DNA from: Actinopolyspora erythraea
Lineage (GTDB): Bacteria > Actinomycetota > Actinomycetes > Mycobacteriales > Pseudonocardiaceae
Assembly: GCF_002263515.1 (NCBI RefSeq)
Contig: NZ_CP022752.1
Location: forward strand, 4,340,001 to 4,404,000
Length of the DNA: 64,000 bases
Direction: 5' to 3'
Position 1 is the stretch's first letter, and every line of letters begins with the position of its first letter. The notes beneath the pieces are model-generated. The model saw only the letters and a list, made by a program, of their open reading frames with translations. It searched no databases and was not told the origin of the DNA. Below, one piece after another: positions 63,820-64,000 of this stretch. The position numbers and the translations under genes were made by a program.

Positions 63820-64000
63820 GTGCTATGGGAAGAACGGCAGGGTGAGACCGCTGCCGACCCACTGGCGATGCTTCGGATCGGGTTCGCGGGCAACAGGGAG
63901 CTACCCGCGGGCGAACTGCTGACCGAGCAGTCGACCAGGATCGCCGACAAGCAGGAACCCGGCCCGCTGTGCTGGATAAGCAAGGAGCCTCCGTCGGTAC
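63820..64000 (+). CDS. Partial gene of unknown function (cut by window end)
   Basis: The GTG at 63820 follows AGGAGG by seven bases. About 60 codons are seen: VLWEERQGETAADPLAMLRI, then GFAGNRELPAGELLTEQSTR and IADKQEPGPLCWISKEPPSV. Base use is that of a coding frame. An ATG five bases upstream (63815) opens a different frame and is less well placed. No family was recognised. Confidence 0.5.
   Translation, partial: MLWEERQGETAADPLAMLRIGFAGNRELPAGELLTEQSTRIADKQEPGPLCWISKEPPSV

Overview
The window is high-GC actinobacterial DNA with dense genes, many GTG and TTG starts, 1-8 base operon overlaps, an F420 cofactor gene (fbiC), PadR-HAAS pairs and XRE(DUF5753)/DUF397/DUF6879 modules. This fits a mycelial actinomycete, most likely in the Pseudonocardiales/Actinopolyspora area. 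The genus is a guess from gene content, not from a marker alignment. No CRISPR array, integrase, complete insertion sequence, rRNA or prophage was seen. One tRNA is present (tRNA-Val GAC).

Layout. 0-14.6 kb: the 5' part of metG, a deoC-ALDH-ALDH operon, a HAAS/PadR pair, a four-gene regulator-ABC exporter operon behind two copies of one operator, a SMI1/KNR4 protein, two conserved actinobacterial proteins of unknown job, then deoA and cdd. With deoC these give a deoxyribonucleoside salvage set: cytidine deaminase, thymidine phosphorylase, deoxyribose-phosphate aldolase and an acetaldehyde-handling ALDH pair. 15-18.6 kb: the sdhCDAB operon. 19-23.9 kb: a PBP-type carboxypeptidase, a YihY-type membrane protein, trpS and small proteins. 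24-31.4 kb: a divergent pair (a DUF5666-like anchored protein and a GT39 glycosyltransferase, both with glycine-rich tracts), fbiC and a secreted subtilase. 31.4-34.6 kb: a lower-GC accessory patch with an XRE-DUF6879 operon and gene debris. 34.6-41 kb: xthA, a secreted adenosine deaminase, an MMPL exporter with its MarR regulator, and a DUF488 protein. 41-46.4 kb: an SDR, a twelve-blade propeller protein and a Baeyer-Villiger monooxygenase with a TetR regulator, which together look like a cyclic alcohol-ketone-lactone catabolic cassette. 46.6-52.6 kb: an NhaC antiporter, stress and catabolic singletons, the tRNA and a thioesterase. 52.7-55.5 kb: a frameshifted gene beside an XRE-DUF397 module, then membrane proteins. 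55.7-64 kb: VOC/TetR, TetR-MMPL, icd, a YdjM-type membrane protein, a lipoprotein, a DUF1918 protein and a partial gene.

The non-coding DNA is rich in symmetric sequence. At least six regulators have a convincing inverted-repeat operator next to them. Most convergent gene pairs are separated by long perfect stem-loops. Several intergenic hairpins share a TTTCnCGCGAAA-like centre, which may be a dispersed repeat family. The points most worth checking are the first ALDH, whose catalytic cysteine position reads Arg; the BVMO cassette with a duplicated gene start; the small accessory patch at 31.4-34.6 kb; and the palindrome family.
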